Shown here: positions 44,861 through 57,046 of the stretch, piece after piece | Layout of the letters: every line of letters starts with the position of its first letter | How positions within the stretch are numbered: the stretch's first letter is position 1 | Assembly: GCA_007258455.2 (NCBI GenBank) | Contig: VDFB02321250.1 | Coordinates: 1-64,000, forward strand | Length of the DNA: 64,000 nucleotides | Reading direction: 5' to 3' | Origin: Sequoia sempervirens | Taxonomy: Eukaryota; Streptophyta; Pinopsida; Cupressales; Cupressaceae | Notes under the pieces: model-generated | What the model saw: the letters and a program-made list of their open reading frames with translations, nothing else | The model's database searches: none | What the model was told of the DNA's origin: nothing | Made by a program: the position numbers and the translations under genes

Positions 44861-47800
44861 CTATAATCTAGGAGATGCGTCCTTATCCATTCGAGTGGCA
44901 TTGTGTTTGGCGAATCTGGACACTACGGCAATGACTTCGTCCATCGTGACAGGAGGTAACATGCTGATCCGGAATTCTAGTCCGTCCAACTTCTCGGCGC
45001 ATCTGGCAAAGGTACCTTCCCAATCTGTCTCCTGCTTCTCAAAATCTTTCCGAATGGATGAGAGTCTTGCCACTCTCGCAAAGTCCTGCTTCGAAAATGG
45101 TCCAGCGGTCGGGAAGAAAGTTTCTTGAACTTTTTGCTTCAGTCTCTCTAACTGCATGTCGTTCTCCCGGATGACTTCATGGTCGAACACTTCTGTAGTT
45201 ATCATGCACATCTTCTCCTGGATTTTCCTGACCTGTTCTTCAATTCCAAGCCCATCGATCCTCGCCTTCTCCAATACTTCTTCTCTTATTGTCACTGCCC
45301 AAAACCAGTGATGAAAATCATATGCTGCCCCTGCAGCGATCACCCTTTTATCAACTAACTCCTCCCTCGGAGTGCTCTTCAAAATCCTAAGGCTCGGAAT
45401 AAGCCTTTCTTGCATATCTGGGATACCATCCCATGTCTCTGCCATATCCATCAACCTAGAAAGAAACGAAGAGGTTCGTCCATAAGCCAGCGCCAACCTC
45501 TCCATGAACAAGGCAGCTTCCATGCCTTCACCTGCCATCCAGTCTTGCGCTTCCCTGGCTGTCACCATTCCATGCTCAACTTCCTGAGTCATCTCCTGTG
45601 ATGAATTGAGGAGAGGAGGAACAGTTGCATTGCCTTGATCTAGCGGCTGGGTCAAATGCTGGATATATTCTTTGAGACGTTTGACCTCATTCTTATATTC
45701 CTTCTTCTTGGTCACTTCCTTTTCCAGTCTCGCTTTAATGGTCGAGACAGAATTATCCAACTCCTCTACTTCTTGACCTTTCGATGTCGGACCAAGGTCA
45801 ACAGTGGTGATAGCATACTCCTGCGGAGTGATTTCGTCCATTGGTTTGTCCACTGTAGGTACTGCAATGTGCACGGAACGGTGGCCTGTCTCATTCCTCT
45901 GGATGGTGGAAAACTTTTTGGCGGGCTTCTTGGTGGCAACTTGTTCTAATCTTGCCAAGAAATCGGCAGTATCGTCCTCTTCTCCTGTTGAGCCTCAGCA
46001 GGCACCTGAACTTTCATTCTTTCTAATAGCCAGTCTGGAATGGTTGACTGTTCAATGCCATCCTCCACTTGGACCTCGTCTTCGTTTGGAACATCCATGA
46101 CTCCTCTGAGGGCGGAAATCATTCCTTCCTCTAAGTCATTATCCCGGACATCCATGTCATTGTCTGAACCTAAAATCTCTGTGCCGGCTGGTGATGCAGG
46201 CTCTTCATCATCTAGTTGGATAGGTTCATTGTTCACTTCCTGAGCTGCAAGAGGTTCGAGCATCTCAACCAAGGAGTCGTCTATATTAGCCACCAAATGG
46301 TCAACATTCCTGGACGCCGCTGACCGAGAAGGTCCTCCTTTATGCTTCTTGGAAACAGGTTCTGCACTTGGCACCATTTCTTTTCTTTTCTCTCCGATAC
46401 CGGCCATGTCTTGATGGGATGCCCCAGCATTAGAAGAGTATGACTCTGATTCGCTCAACAGGTCATAGGTGAGCGTGATTCCCTTCTGTCTCAATTCCTG
46501 GGCATGACAATCAACCCACCACTGGGAATACTTAGTTACTGGCCTCATTAGGGTGGCTAGGTCTGCGTGCTCAGGCTCTGACCATTTCACCGGAGGGAGA
46601 GGTCTGCTTTCCTCAAAGCGTGGCTGGACATGATTTCCATCATCTTGAAGCTGATCAGGCACTCGGCAGAACTCGATTGTTCTCATAAAATCCAAGGACA
46701 TTCTGGACCACATCTTCCGCCTGACCTCATACTCATCGGCTGCATTTGCCCAGAAATCCTCCAATTCCTGTCTGTGCTTGTACTTCCTTCCTTCCACCGT
46801 CCGAATGTTGTGATGTGGGTCATAGTTGACCCTGGACTTGTATGCCGTGAAAGGGTACCATTGGATTTCTAATCTAGCACTTTCAGCCGCTTGTGCTGAT
46901 GGACAGTACTCTAGCATGTTCCCGATGAAGAATGGGAATGTGACGGACGCCTTCTTGGTCGGCCTCTGAATACTCTGATACTCTTCTAACTGTCTCAAAA
47001 CCTCAAGCAATATCATCCGATCAGTCGGATAGATAGGCAATTTATAGGGATTTCCAGTAAATCCCTGGATCCTGATATATGTAAATTTAGGGAACTGGAT
47101 GAACCAAGACCCATATTTGCTGATAAGACTTTTCGCTTCATGGCTCAGCCTTTGGTGCACTCCTCCTTGAAGCTTTCTGGTAATGTGCATTAGGAATGCA
47201 TCATGTACCCTCCTGAAGTGAGTCTTCTCCTTCAACTGGAGCTGAGGATAGCAGTCGTAAGGCCTAAGCTCGTTCTCCCCATTGCCAATTCTGCCCTTGC
47301 AGATCAACCCTGGATATTTGTATGACCTGGCTAATAGGTATACCACGTATGAACTCATGTGAAAAGACTTGGTCTTTTCAAGGTTGATCAGCTGCTCATG
47401 GAGGTTGTCACTTATCATTCGTGACCAGTTGAACATTTTAACTCCGGAGGTGACCTCGTCGATGAAGTAGTACATCCAGCTCTCAAAGAAGGCGCCCTGC
47501 GGGTTGCCAGCTATTCTGTTCAGCATCAGCACAATATCCCCAAAATCTTCCTTGAAGTCCGTGCGGCGAGGCCTCTTGGGCAACTTCTTGATTGATGGCT
47601 TTGGCTTGTCCATCCAAACCTTGTTGACTGTTGTGGCACATAGATCTGGCTGACCATCATATAGCATTTTGGCTTCTTCTTTGGTCTTATAGACCGTTCT
47701 TGAATGCTCTGGAATGCCAAAGGTCTCCTGAATTGATACTTCGTTCAAGTGTGCCAAGATCCTTCCGTCAGGGGCGATAATCTGTCTTTTCTGGGCATCA

Positions 47801-48078
47801 TAATGGCGAGCACATTCCACCATTAACTCAGCACAATCCATGGCCGGAGGGAATCCAGCTGCTTGGAATATCCCGTTTCTGATCATTCTTTGGGCTATTG
47901 CTGAGGGAAGTCTTTTCTGACCGTATACTCTCTCTTTGAATTCGTCAAAGTCAACGTGCCCAAGGTCAGTATCCACGACATTCTTCCACTTTGAGATGAC
48001 TTTAGTCTCCTTCTGAGCACCCTTGTTGGCGAACTTCATTTTCAGCTTCCTGGATAATCCGCCTTCCGTGTCCGTCAA
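44861..48078 (-). CDS. LTR-encoded unknown protein, right (5' LTR) copy with one frameshift
   Basis: A frame of about 1070 codons in two pieces: 48078-45946 (710 codons) and 45958-44861 (365 codons). They are separated by one missing C near 45985 relative to the left copy. The N-terminal part has a Lys-rich start and a region with LNEVSIQETFGIPEHS. The middle is acidic and low-complexity, with a basic patch (KKHKGGPSRSAASR) that could be a nuclear signal. Then come a coiled coil and a helical C-terminal domain ending near DKDASP. No RT, protease, integrase, methyltransferase or kinase motif seen. It is not the Gag or Pol of this element. The start is unclear: TTG at 48078 after a splice-acceptor-like site, first ATG about 40 nt later. 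In this 5' LTR it lies upstream of the TATA box and so outside the genomic RNA. Confidence 0.7.
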
Positions 48079-50666
48079 CCTGCAGTCATAAAATTAACAT
48101 TAATATAAAGACCTTTTAAAATAATTTAAACCTCGTGCCTTGGATTCGAAAAATTGACTTTCAGCTGTTCAAACAATTAATTTGCTGCGAAAAAGCAAGC
48201 TGAAAGTGACTTGAATGAATTTGAAAATCTTGCCAGAACTTCGTCAAGATGAAAGGGCATAAAAAGATAGCAAATTTAACTGACCAATCACCAAACCTCA
48301 GAGAAGGATCGTCAAATGCAAATCAGATTTAAGAAATCTGATTTTTTTGAAAAGTGCGCCCCTCTTCAAGAAGAATTCAGCTTTGAATAAATATCCTTTT
48401 CTTTTCCCGCGAAAAATTCCTCAGCATAACACTGCTTTTCTCTGTGAGAAAATTCGACTTTGCTAATGGACGAATTAATTGCCTGACGATTTCGAGAAAG
48501 ATTAAATTTCTCTTCAGCTGTGTGTGAAAAATGAGTTGCTGAAACTCATTATAATGCTGAGAGGTTGAATTCGATTTAGTAACTGCCATCTTTCTTCTTG
48601 ATCCTCGATTTGTTTTCATTTTCCAAACAGGCAACTTTCCTTTTATTTTCCGACAAGGCTCAGTCTCGAACTTATCCGAGCAAATCTCCAAAATTTGATT
48701 TTTTTATTTAATGTTTATCTCTGATTTTTCGAATTTTTTAAATAAACATTAAATAATTTAATTAAATTCATGGTGAATTTAATTTTCTTCTTGCCGGATT
48801 TCATTTCCGCCTGGCGTGCTTTACTTTCGTCCGATTCGTGTCTGGCAATTTTGATTTTGTCCAAGGAATTTTTAAATTCCAAATAGTTGAGAATTAATTA
48901 TTAAAATATTAAAATATTTTAATTAATTCTAACCCGTTCGTCTTGGACCCATGGCTATTTCCATTTTTCTTCCGTTTTTCTTGGCTGAGAGTGTATTTTC
49001 CGATTTCGTCCTTAATTTCGTCTAGCCAAACCAAATCTTAAGCCATTCCGTCGAGAATTTCACTGCCAGATCCTCATTTTTCTTTGCCGAGGCGAGATTT
49101 TAAGCTCATTTTTCTCTGTCCAAGTCAAATATTTCCTTGCTCGGTCGAATTTTTCTAGGCAATATCCTTGTCCGAATGTCTTTGCCGGTTGAATTTTCCT
49201 GACGTCTAACATATTCTACATCCCTTTGGTCAAGGACGATCCTTCCTTTCCCTTTACCTCGTGCATTTTTCTATGGTCAAAGTTGACAATTTCTTCGCAT
49301 TTTCCATACTTAGGCAAATTTGGCCCTTCATTTCCCTCATCGTATTAGGCATATTCCGTTTCATTCCTTGCCATATCCTGATGTTCTTTAGCACATGTCC
49401 TTTCAAGCTTAGCATTTGTCATTTCAAAAATGTCTGGATGTCTAGCCAACGTCTTCATTTTCCATCCATTAGCCTCTATACTTAGAGCTTTTCTTTGGAT
49501 TTGGCCTTGACACTTAGCCAAAAATCATCATCTTATCATCTTGGGCGGAATTCATTGGCATCTTGGACGGTCATCATGGATTCCTTTAGCAACTTGCTAA
49601 CTCCTTCCAAGTGCATGGTGGACATCTCTCCTCTTTGGATATGCATCTTGGACGTAGATCATGGATGTCTTAGTACTTATTCCCATCGTTTTATCCTTTG
49701 GAAATGATATAATGTTTGGCCAAAAATTATCCTTCCACCTTTTTAGGCTTTCATATTTAGCATATTTCGAAATTTTCCCTTGGTAGGCATCAACACTTAG
49801 TAAAATTTCAATTTTTTCTTACTTCATAAGTCTAGGCGGACTTTACTTGACTTTCAGCCAAGTCCCACCTTTTAAGGGCGGACTTCTCAAGCATTTTGGA
49901 CGAGTTTCATGCACATGGGCGGACTTTGAAGGTCTTTGGGATGTCTCCCTTTGAAGATGGCGGACTTCTAGCCTTCTTTGGACGTGCCTTTTGGTGCTAG
50001 GCGGACTTTAGAAGCACTTTGGACATCCCTTCTTTCATAGCGAATTTTCCAGTTTTGCGCAGATTTCTACAAACTTCACCATTTTGGAGTTGATTTTTAT
50101 GATTTCATCTTCGAACCTGATTGATCTTGACTGGTTTTGGTTTTTTTTCTTCGAACGTTCAGTCTGATTTTCATGCTTTTTACTTGTTTTTTCCAGATTT
50201 TTTGAAAATTTTCAAAATTTTCAATTCGATTTTCCGAGAGTTCTATTGAGTTTTTCGAACTTCTGAGTGCGTTTTCAGAACTCGGGACCCTTCTAAAAAT
50301 AGAAACTTTCCAAAAATAGAAACTTTCTAAAAATAGAAAAAGCAACCCTAAAAAATAGGGAACCTCGTTTGGTCCAAAAATCCAAAAATGAAAAATCGAA
50401 AAAGCAACTTTTCCTAAAAAATAGGAAGTGTCAGAATTGGCCGAATTTACAGTTGATCTTCGTCTCTTGGGCCTTCTGAGCGCTTCCATGACATCTACGC
50501 ATTGATTCAAGCATGAATTACTGACTCGGCTCGGGTGACTCTCGGCAAACTGACCTGAAACTCTTGGCAAAGTGATCTCATGTAACCGTTGCAAGGAGAC
50601 AGAACCCTAAAAACTAGCAGCACTGGGGTCCCCATCACGATGGGGCGAGTGTGAAAAGGTCACACG

Positions 50667-51427
50667 GGATGCATGGCAGTGACGTTTGAAAGAAAAGATA
50701 ATTGAAGCAGATAAGATGGTGGATGTAGTGTGTGGACCTGATGCTTATAGAGACTTACCTTGCTTGCTAGAAGCTGTAGATTATGGTCAAAAAGGAGTTA
50801 ATACACTTTTGTCCCTTGAGGAAACATACGCAGATATTTCACCTGTAAGAATTGCTAGCAATTCAGTTACAGCATTTGTATCGATAATGCGTGGCTGCAA
50901 TAATATGTGCTCATATTGTATTGTCCCTTTCACACGAGGTAGGGAGAGGTCCCGGCCGGTAGAATCCATTGTGAGGGAGGTTGGAGAGCTTTGGGAGCAT
51001 GGTGTGAAAGAAGTAATGCTTCTAGGCCAGAATGTGAACAGTTATAATGATATATCTATCCTCAGTGGGAAGAATGAGGTATCAACAGAAAACAGTTGGA
51101 ACTTTAGCGAAGGCTTTTCCAGTATGTGCAAGGTGAAGGATACTGGATTGCGCTTTTCAAATCTATTAAATCGTTTGTCTATTGAATTTCCTGAAATGCG
51201 GTTCAGGTTCACATCTCCCCACCCAAAGGATTTTCCTGATGACCTCTTGTACCTGATGAGAGATCGACATAACATCTGTAAAAGTATTCATCTACCAGCA
51301 CAGAGTGGAAACACAAACGTTCTTGAAAGAATGCGTCGGGGTTATACACGAGAAGCTTATTTGGAACTTGTGGAAAGAATACGGAGTATTATTCCTGATG
51401 TTGGCTTAAGTAGTGACTTTATTTGTG
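50667..51427 (+). pseudogene. CDK5RAP1-like: exon 2 of MiaB/CDK5RAP1-like methylthiotransferase, 3' part (radical SAM core)
   Basis: It resumes at the second GGATG copy. From about 50686 the frame encodes the linker ([20 protein letters not shown]), then the radical-SAM triad [11 protein letters not shown] (CxxxCxxC, binding the SAM-cleaving 4Fe-4S cluster), [15 protein letters not shown] and [15 protein letters not shown] plant-type insert with [12 protein letters not shown] lies between, and [24 protein letters not shown] follows. It ends at SDFIC with donor GTGAGC at 51428. The end of the SAM barrel and the TRAM domain should lie in exons beyond the window. One extra base near 50680, relative to the family motif GCMAERLK, shifts the frame on top of the 22 kb insertion. 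Confidence 0.9.
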
Positions 51428-52589
51428 GTGAGCAACTTAAACAACTCTTAGATTTTATCATTTTGAGCAATAAGCAAGTCTGCTTGAAATCATCTGAGAA
51501 ATTTGAGCATTGCATGTTTTGGATGCATTTGAAGTTTTGAAAACTTCTTTTATATACATTTGAATAATTGCAAAGTTTGAGTAAACAACTAGGTTTAAAC
51601 TCCTCCTTGCAGAATTTGCTTTTTTTTTTAATATTATGGATCCTTTCCCCATTTCTCTCATCCTTGTATTATATATATTTTGATTATATGTCTTGCACAT
51701 TAAGATGCCTGTATTTCCAACCTAGAATGGTATTCTTTGTTCTCTTTTTTAACTAGTCATCCTACCTATTTATTTAAGCCTGATTTAATTTAATGCCAAT
51801 TCAGAGTAACATGGATTTCAAAATGGGTGCTTCTGCATATATATATATATATATACTACTGAAAATTGTAGACATTTGAATAATTGCAAAGTTGGTGTAA
51901 TCAATTAGGGTTAAACATCCTTCGTGCAGAATTGGCCTTTTAAATTCAATATAATGGATCCTTTACCCAGTAATACTTACAATTGCTGTCTCTCCCATGA
52001 TCATATATTGTATATTTGCATTGTACATTAAGATTCCTGTATTTCCAGCCTGCAATGGTATCCTTTGTCATCTGGTTATTGAAGCCTGGTGTAATAGAAT
52101 TCCAATTCAGAGCAGCATGGGTCTAAAAAGCGGACCTCCTGAATATTTAGTATGTTGATACACTTATTTCTGTACATTATCATTTGCATTTCTATGGCTG
52201 AACATACCCCTTGGAACAGGGAACATTGACACGGGGTATAGATGATTGCAACACCCAAAAAGTTCAAATAATGGAAAGTTCTTATTTATTATAGTCAGAG
52301 AGATGTACAAAAATAATTAACTTGAACAATGAAAACAAATAAATGAAAATTTGCATGTTGGGGACTCAAATCTGTAGTAGAAAATTTTGCTTGAGTCACT
52401 TTCCACTCTGTGTGTGATAGCCATATTTGACCCATTGTTTATAATCAATTTGAGGCATCCTAAATGGGTCCCATATGTTCAAAAGATGTCCTTTTCTGCT
52501 ATGTTGTTTCTCCCCCTTATACTTCAATGAATCAACTAAATTGTCAAAATCCAAAGTTGGCTAAGTATAAGTGCTAGTCTTGTGTTTTT
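51428..52589 (+). other. intron 2 start, with a local tandem duplication
   Basis: It follows the GTGAGC donor. Segments about 51560-51835 and 51875-52140 are diverged copies (shared GAATAATTGCAAAGTT, CTTTRCCCA, TGCCTGTATTTCCA and CCAATTCAGAG motifs), separated by an (AT)n run at 51838-51856. No further exon of the methylthiotransferase was found here. Confidence 0.55.
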
Positions 52590-55004
52590 TGTAAATTTGG
52601 TAAATAGTGAGATAGATTTTATTAAAGAAGAGTCTTGCTCTTATAGACTTTACAAACCCTAGAAATTAGGGAGAAGATTTAGTTAACTGAAAGAGTTAAC
52701 TAAACGTAACTGAAAACAAACTAAAACTAAACTGCAAGAGTTAACTAAACGTTAACTAAAGCAAACTAAAGCTTAGTCTAAGTTAACTTTAACTTATGAC
52801 TAACTAAAGACTAAATAAAGCTAAGATGACCATTAATATTACATTTAATATTTAATACCCTCCCTTAATGGTCATCGTACAAACAAAAAACTAAGTCTAC
52901 CCATATTGTGATGGTCATCAAAATGCAAAGTGTGCAGACTCCTTTTGCTCAGTCTGCTCTGCTACGTGAGCACTTTGCTGAGATGCTTCCTCGTTGGACT
53001 TCTTATTAGCCAACCGCTTTTTGCAATACCTCTATATATGACCAATTTTCCCACAATAATGGCAAGTAAAAGACTTCTTGGAGCCCTCCTCCGAATCGCC
53101 TCGTCCTTTATGCTGGGTGGACTTGCCTTTGCCAACATCCTTGGCAATAAATGCTTGTTCAATAATAGGAGACTCACTGCTGCTCCCAAACTGCTTCTTC
53201 CACCTATCTTGTTGCACATCTCATCAAACTTCAAGTCAACATTGGTGGATGTAATGTTGAGCGTTTCGATGAAGTGCTTGTAGGAACGTGGCAAACTTTT
53301 CAAAGTGATTACCACCATATCCTCCTCTTCTATCTTACGACCAATGGCCTCCAATTGATCGCAAATATTTTTTACTTTCATCAAGTTCTCCTGCAAAGAC
53401 ACTTGGTCATCCATCATAATAGAAAAGAGTATATTCTTCAGAAAGAAAGCCCTTCCCTTGTCTGAGGTCTCATGAAAATCTTTCAAATGCTTCCAGATCT
53501 CCGCAACAGATTTACCAGATGGTATTTCTGGTAACATCTCATCGGCGATATATAATTTGAGAAGCATGACTGCCTCCCCATTACTTCCATCATACTTTTC
53601 CTGATCCTTCCTAGTAGTAGTGGGACAAACTTCTATACCAAGAATAAGCGCATCCAGACATCGGTACTCGAAGATGGTAAGCATCCTCTGCTTTCATGTG
53701 TTGTAATTCTTTCCATTGAACCTCTGCGAACTTTCCAACATAATATTGGACAAAGACACCATCCCTCCCGTTTTCCAAAGCACGAAAAATGAGGTAACTT
53801 CTGTGATCAGCTAGCAAAACACTGGACAATTAGCTGGCACAACTTTGATTTTCAAAAATCAAAACGCTATAAATTTAAAAAAAAAAATTCAAAAACTCTA
53901 TACAAAAATTTTATTTTTCTTAGAATTTCTATCAAAACTGGCTCCAAAAAAAACTTTTTCTTCAAACTGCCATGAAATATCAGAAAATCACCTCAGAAAA
54001 ATTGGCACAAAATTCAAGACACGGATTTCGATATACCCAGAAAAAAAGAGGCAACCTAGAAAATATCTCAAAATACCCACAAAGAATTTGTAATTGGAAT
54101 AAAAATCCGGTTGGAAAGAGGGTAAAGAACCCTGGCCGACTTTGCAGAAACCCTAGCCACTGCAAACAAGAAATACATCTGGAAATCGCACCCAAATAAC
54201 AATACTCCTAAAAACCTAGAATAACAACAGGTCGACCATAAAAGAGAGTTGCAAAGAAAAACAACAGTTGTGGGCGGAAGAAATACAGAGCCGTCTCCAC
54301 GAAATTACAAAACCCTCAGCGAAAAAGATCCTGCTGTCAAAGTTGTGCGAGTTGCCACAGACGTGCGGAATAGAGAAGACTCGACGCGCAGTGTACATAA
54401 AGACAAACGTACCAAGTGCAGGAGGTCTGCAAACAGAGACGTGAGCTTTCTAAAAAATCGCGATTTGCTCAAAAAACACGACACGGGAGTTGCAGAAAAA
54501 AAACGCAGGTAAAAAACCCACAAAATTCGTCGAAAAACTTAGAAAAATCAGACGCCAAAAATCTTCTGCTATTCCTAAAAAAATAACCTCCGAAAATCGC
54601 CGTGCCTGAAACCCTCAAACCTGCTTTGAAACCCTCGATTTTCTAAAATAGGGGTTTAAAATTTTTTTTAGAAACCCTAGAAATCAATCAGAAAAGCCCC
54701 ACAAATTTTTTATTTTAAAAAAAACTTGAATTTTTTTTCCAAAATTTAGATCTCACTAACCTGCTCTGATGTCATGTAAATTTGGTAAATAATGAGATAG
54801 ATTTTATTATAAAAGAGTCTTGCTCTTATAGACTTTACAAACCCTACAAATTAGGGAGAAGATTTAGTTAACTGAAAGAGTTAACTAAACGTAACTGAAA
54901 GCAAACTAAAACTAAACTAAAAGAGTTAACTAAACGTTAACTAAAGCAAACTAAAGACTAAATAAAGCTAAGATGACCATTAATATTACATTTAGTATTT
55001 AATA
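52590..55004 (-). mobile_element. small gag-only LTR element (TR-GAG-like)
   Basis: LTRs 52590-52857 and 54775-55004 share TGTAAATTTGGTAAATA...GACTTTACAAACCC and a stretch of GTTAACTAAA repeats. The right copy lacks about 38 bp. On the minus strand the PBS-like TGACATCAGAGCAGG follows the 5' LTR. A long leader, a copia-type gag and a purine tract (AAGGGAGGG) before the 3' LTR follow. No pol is present. Plant TR-GAG elements are described as just this: LTRs plus gag only. Flanking TTTTT/TTTTC may be an imperfect duplication. Confidence 0.7.
52926..53830 (-). pseudogene. copia-type gag (UBN2 family) with stops
   Basis: The frame contains FNGKNYNT followed by a TGA where Gag proteins have Trp, then KQRMLTIFEYRCLDALI. 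The main open frame (53684-52962) carries EIWKHLKDFHETSDKG, LPRSYKHFIETLNI and related UBN2-type Gag landmarks. A frameshift follows, then a CCHC zinc knuckle (CHYCGKIGHI...C, about 53070-53020), itself broken by a stop. Gag would form the particle and bind RNA. This copy is inactive through two stops and at least one frameshift, some of which could be sequence error. Confidence 0.75.
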
Positions 55005-57046
55005 TTTTCTTGTGTTGGCAGGGTTTCAAGATAGGTTGTTTTGTCGTCCCAGGTATTGGAGTATAGTGAGGTCCTATACATCTCGTGGAGAATTGTTATA
55101 ATCCACGTGCGATGTTTGTCGGGTGTTGGGGTTTCAGGTTCTTCCTTTGGTTCTTGTTCCCTTGTTTCCTCGCTTCCCAACCCTAATCTTTAGTTCTCAA
55201 ATTTTTCTTAGTGTTTGGTTTTTTTGGATTTTCAGAGCATTCCTTACTCTCATCCCAAGTCCGATACATGTGGGGATGCTCGATGTGAGGGATTTTCGAC
55301 GGAGGTGCCTCGACGAAATGTGCATTTTGTGATTTACATATTGAGGCATTGGGGTGGTAAGTCATTACCTCCCCTCACGATGTATATATGGAAGAACGTG
55401 TCCTTTTAGGATATCAGGGTATTGTTTACCTCCGTCCCCATGGTGGGCAAGTCAAGAGAGGCCCAATGGTCCAACAATGGAAGGGCATTTACTATTTTTC
55501 AGAGGTTCGGGTGGTGCTAGAACTGCCCTAGGTTCCCCAAAATGGTTTGACTTTCATTGGGTTTCATCAACGAGCAAAAACAAAGGGAACATGCAATGCT
55601 GTTAGAGCTTTGTGGTGGTTCCAAAACTACATTGGGTTCTCGACAAGGTTCCAAACACTAAAACAAATCTATATGAAGAGAGTTCCAATAGGGCGGGAAA
55701 GCTTTGACAACTTGGAAATTGCTAAGCTGAGTGCTTGGTAGGTTCTGAAAATTGGTGATGTGGTTGACATGGAGACACAAGGAGATTTTGAAGTCATCAG
55801 AGCATTCTAAGGAATTGGGAACCAAGAACCTCCACCAAGGTTCCGAATTCCCAATATACATTTGACAAGTGATAAAAGGTAGCTAGTTTCAGTGGATGTT
55901 TGCGATGGTTCCCAAACTACCTTTAGGGCCCGACATGGTTTCAATTCACGTCCATAGTGTTGACAACTATTTAGAGGTTGATATCTAAGGAAAGGGGTTG
56001 GTGATATGCCCAATGTGTGATGGCAAAATAGATACCAAAGGAAACCCATTATTATTGAAAAGCATTTTAAATGGGTTTTGATCACCAAATGTAATGCAAG
56101 AGAGCTCTCCCAACTACCTGCATTTACTCCATCTGCTCTCCATTACTCCTCCTAGCTCCAACAATTTCTTTTCAATCTAAGGCACTCGTTTTAGGCAAGA
56201 ATGGTTTTGTGTTGTTGATTTGATGGTGCTACAGTGCATAGTTTAAGGTTGGACACCCAACAATGGTTAGGAGGATTTTGGTTCATTTTGCAGAAGAGGT
56301 TGGTTTTTCGATGTGGTCTGGAGACAATTGAGGGTTGCTAGTGTGGTGAAGCGTTCAAAAATGCCAATACAATTCGCTTAGTTGGGTACATGCCTGTGGA
56401 ATCAAAGAAGATTAATATTGCAGGTGATTTATGTAGCAAAATGTCTCCATGACACAACTAGGATTTTCCTTTGGAAAATTTTCTATTACGAATGTAATGT
56501 TGAGTTAGACAAATGTAATAGCATTCAGAAAACATCAGAAGCTTTGTGGTGATCTTTCTCTTTGCTATGAATTTCATAATCCTTGGTGTAAATAAAATGC
56601 ATAGCTCATAATTCTTGTAATTTCAATTTGTATTCCAATTAGTGAATTACGACTTCGTTGCCCAATTAGATAGGCACTAGTCTTGGATCCAGTTGACCAA
56701 TTTAACACCATCGTAACAAATCAAAACATTAACAGTAGTTGTGTGCATGCAAATTTTGAGCTTGCAAGAACAAGCTAAAATTATATTAACCTATTCTACC
56801 AAAAATACAAGCAACACTCATATTAAGCATAAGAGTTGATTAAACATTGATAAAAGCATGAAAGCTCTTACCAAAACCAACCCTTGTTGCACCAAGGAGA
56901 GGTGGTTGTGCTTGTGGATGGTTAGATTTGAGTGCTCGTGCCAACTACATAAAGTTGCATGAGAGTTCATTGTTGAAATGTTTAGGAGTGGTCTCCAATT
57001 TATAAATTTTTGGAGGGACCAATGGTTTGATGAGGTTAAAAGATGA
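55005..57046. other. no gene seen
   Basis: About 2 kb with short open frames only. Several GGTTCC-containing phrases recur loosely (55600-55950) but do not form a clear repeat. Confidence 0.5.

Larger units (their letters stand above)
28455..50666 (-). mobile_element. 22.2 kb Ty3-type retrotransposon with 6.75 kb LTRs that encode a protein
   Basis: Two nearly identical direct repeats (28455-35211 and 43921-50666) bound an 8.7 kb centre. The element is flanked by GGATG at 28450-28454 and 50667-50671, inside the host exon. Coding is on the minus strand, so the 5' LTR is the right copy. Order along the RNA: U3 with a long ORF, TATA box, R-U5, PBS-like site, two small overlapping ORFs, gag-pol, about 1 kb noncoding, then the 3' LTR. 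The PR-RT-RNaseH-INT order and the extra RNase H place it in Ty3/gypsy, probably near the Tat/Ogre group, whose members also have very long LTRs. High LTR identity and an open gag-pol suggest recent insertion. A clear polypurine tract before the 3' LTR is lacking. Confidence 0.9.
43921..50666 (-). repeat. 5' LTR (right copy) of the giant element
   Basis: 6746 bp. On the minus strand it ends CACATCAACA at 43921. Its outer end reads GGTCACACG in plus view instead of GGTCACAACA, with several single-base gaps in the last 60 bp. Those look like sequence errors or small mutations at the junction. Confidence 0.9.

Noticed and set aside
28455..50666. Plus-strand orientation for the giant element, suggested by the tRNA-Arg-like primer site at 35214
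   Set aside because: All long coding frames, the TATA box and the gag-pol order support the minus strand. The primer-like match is kept as a separate finding.
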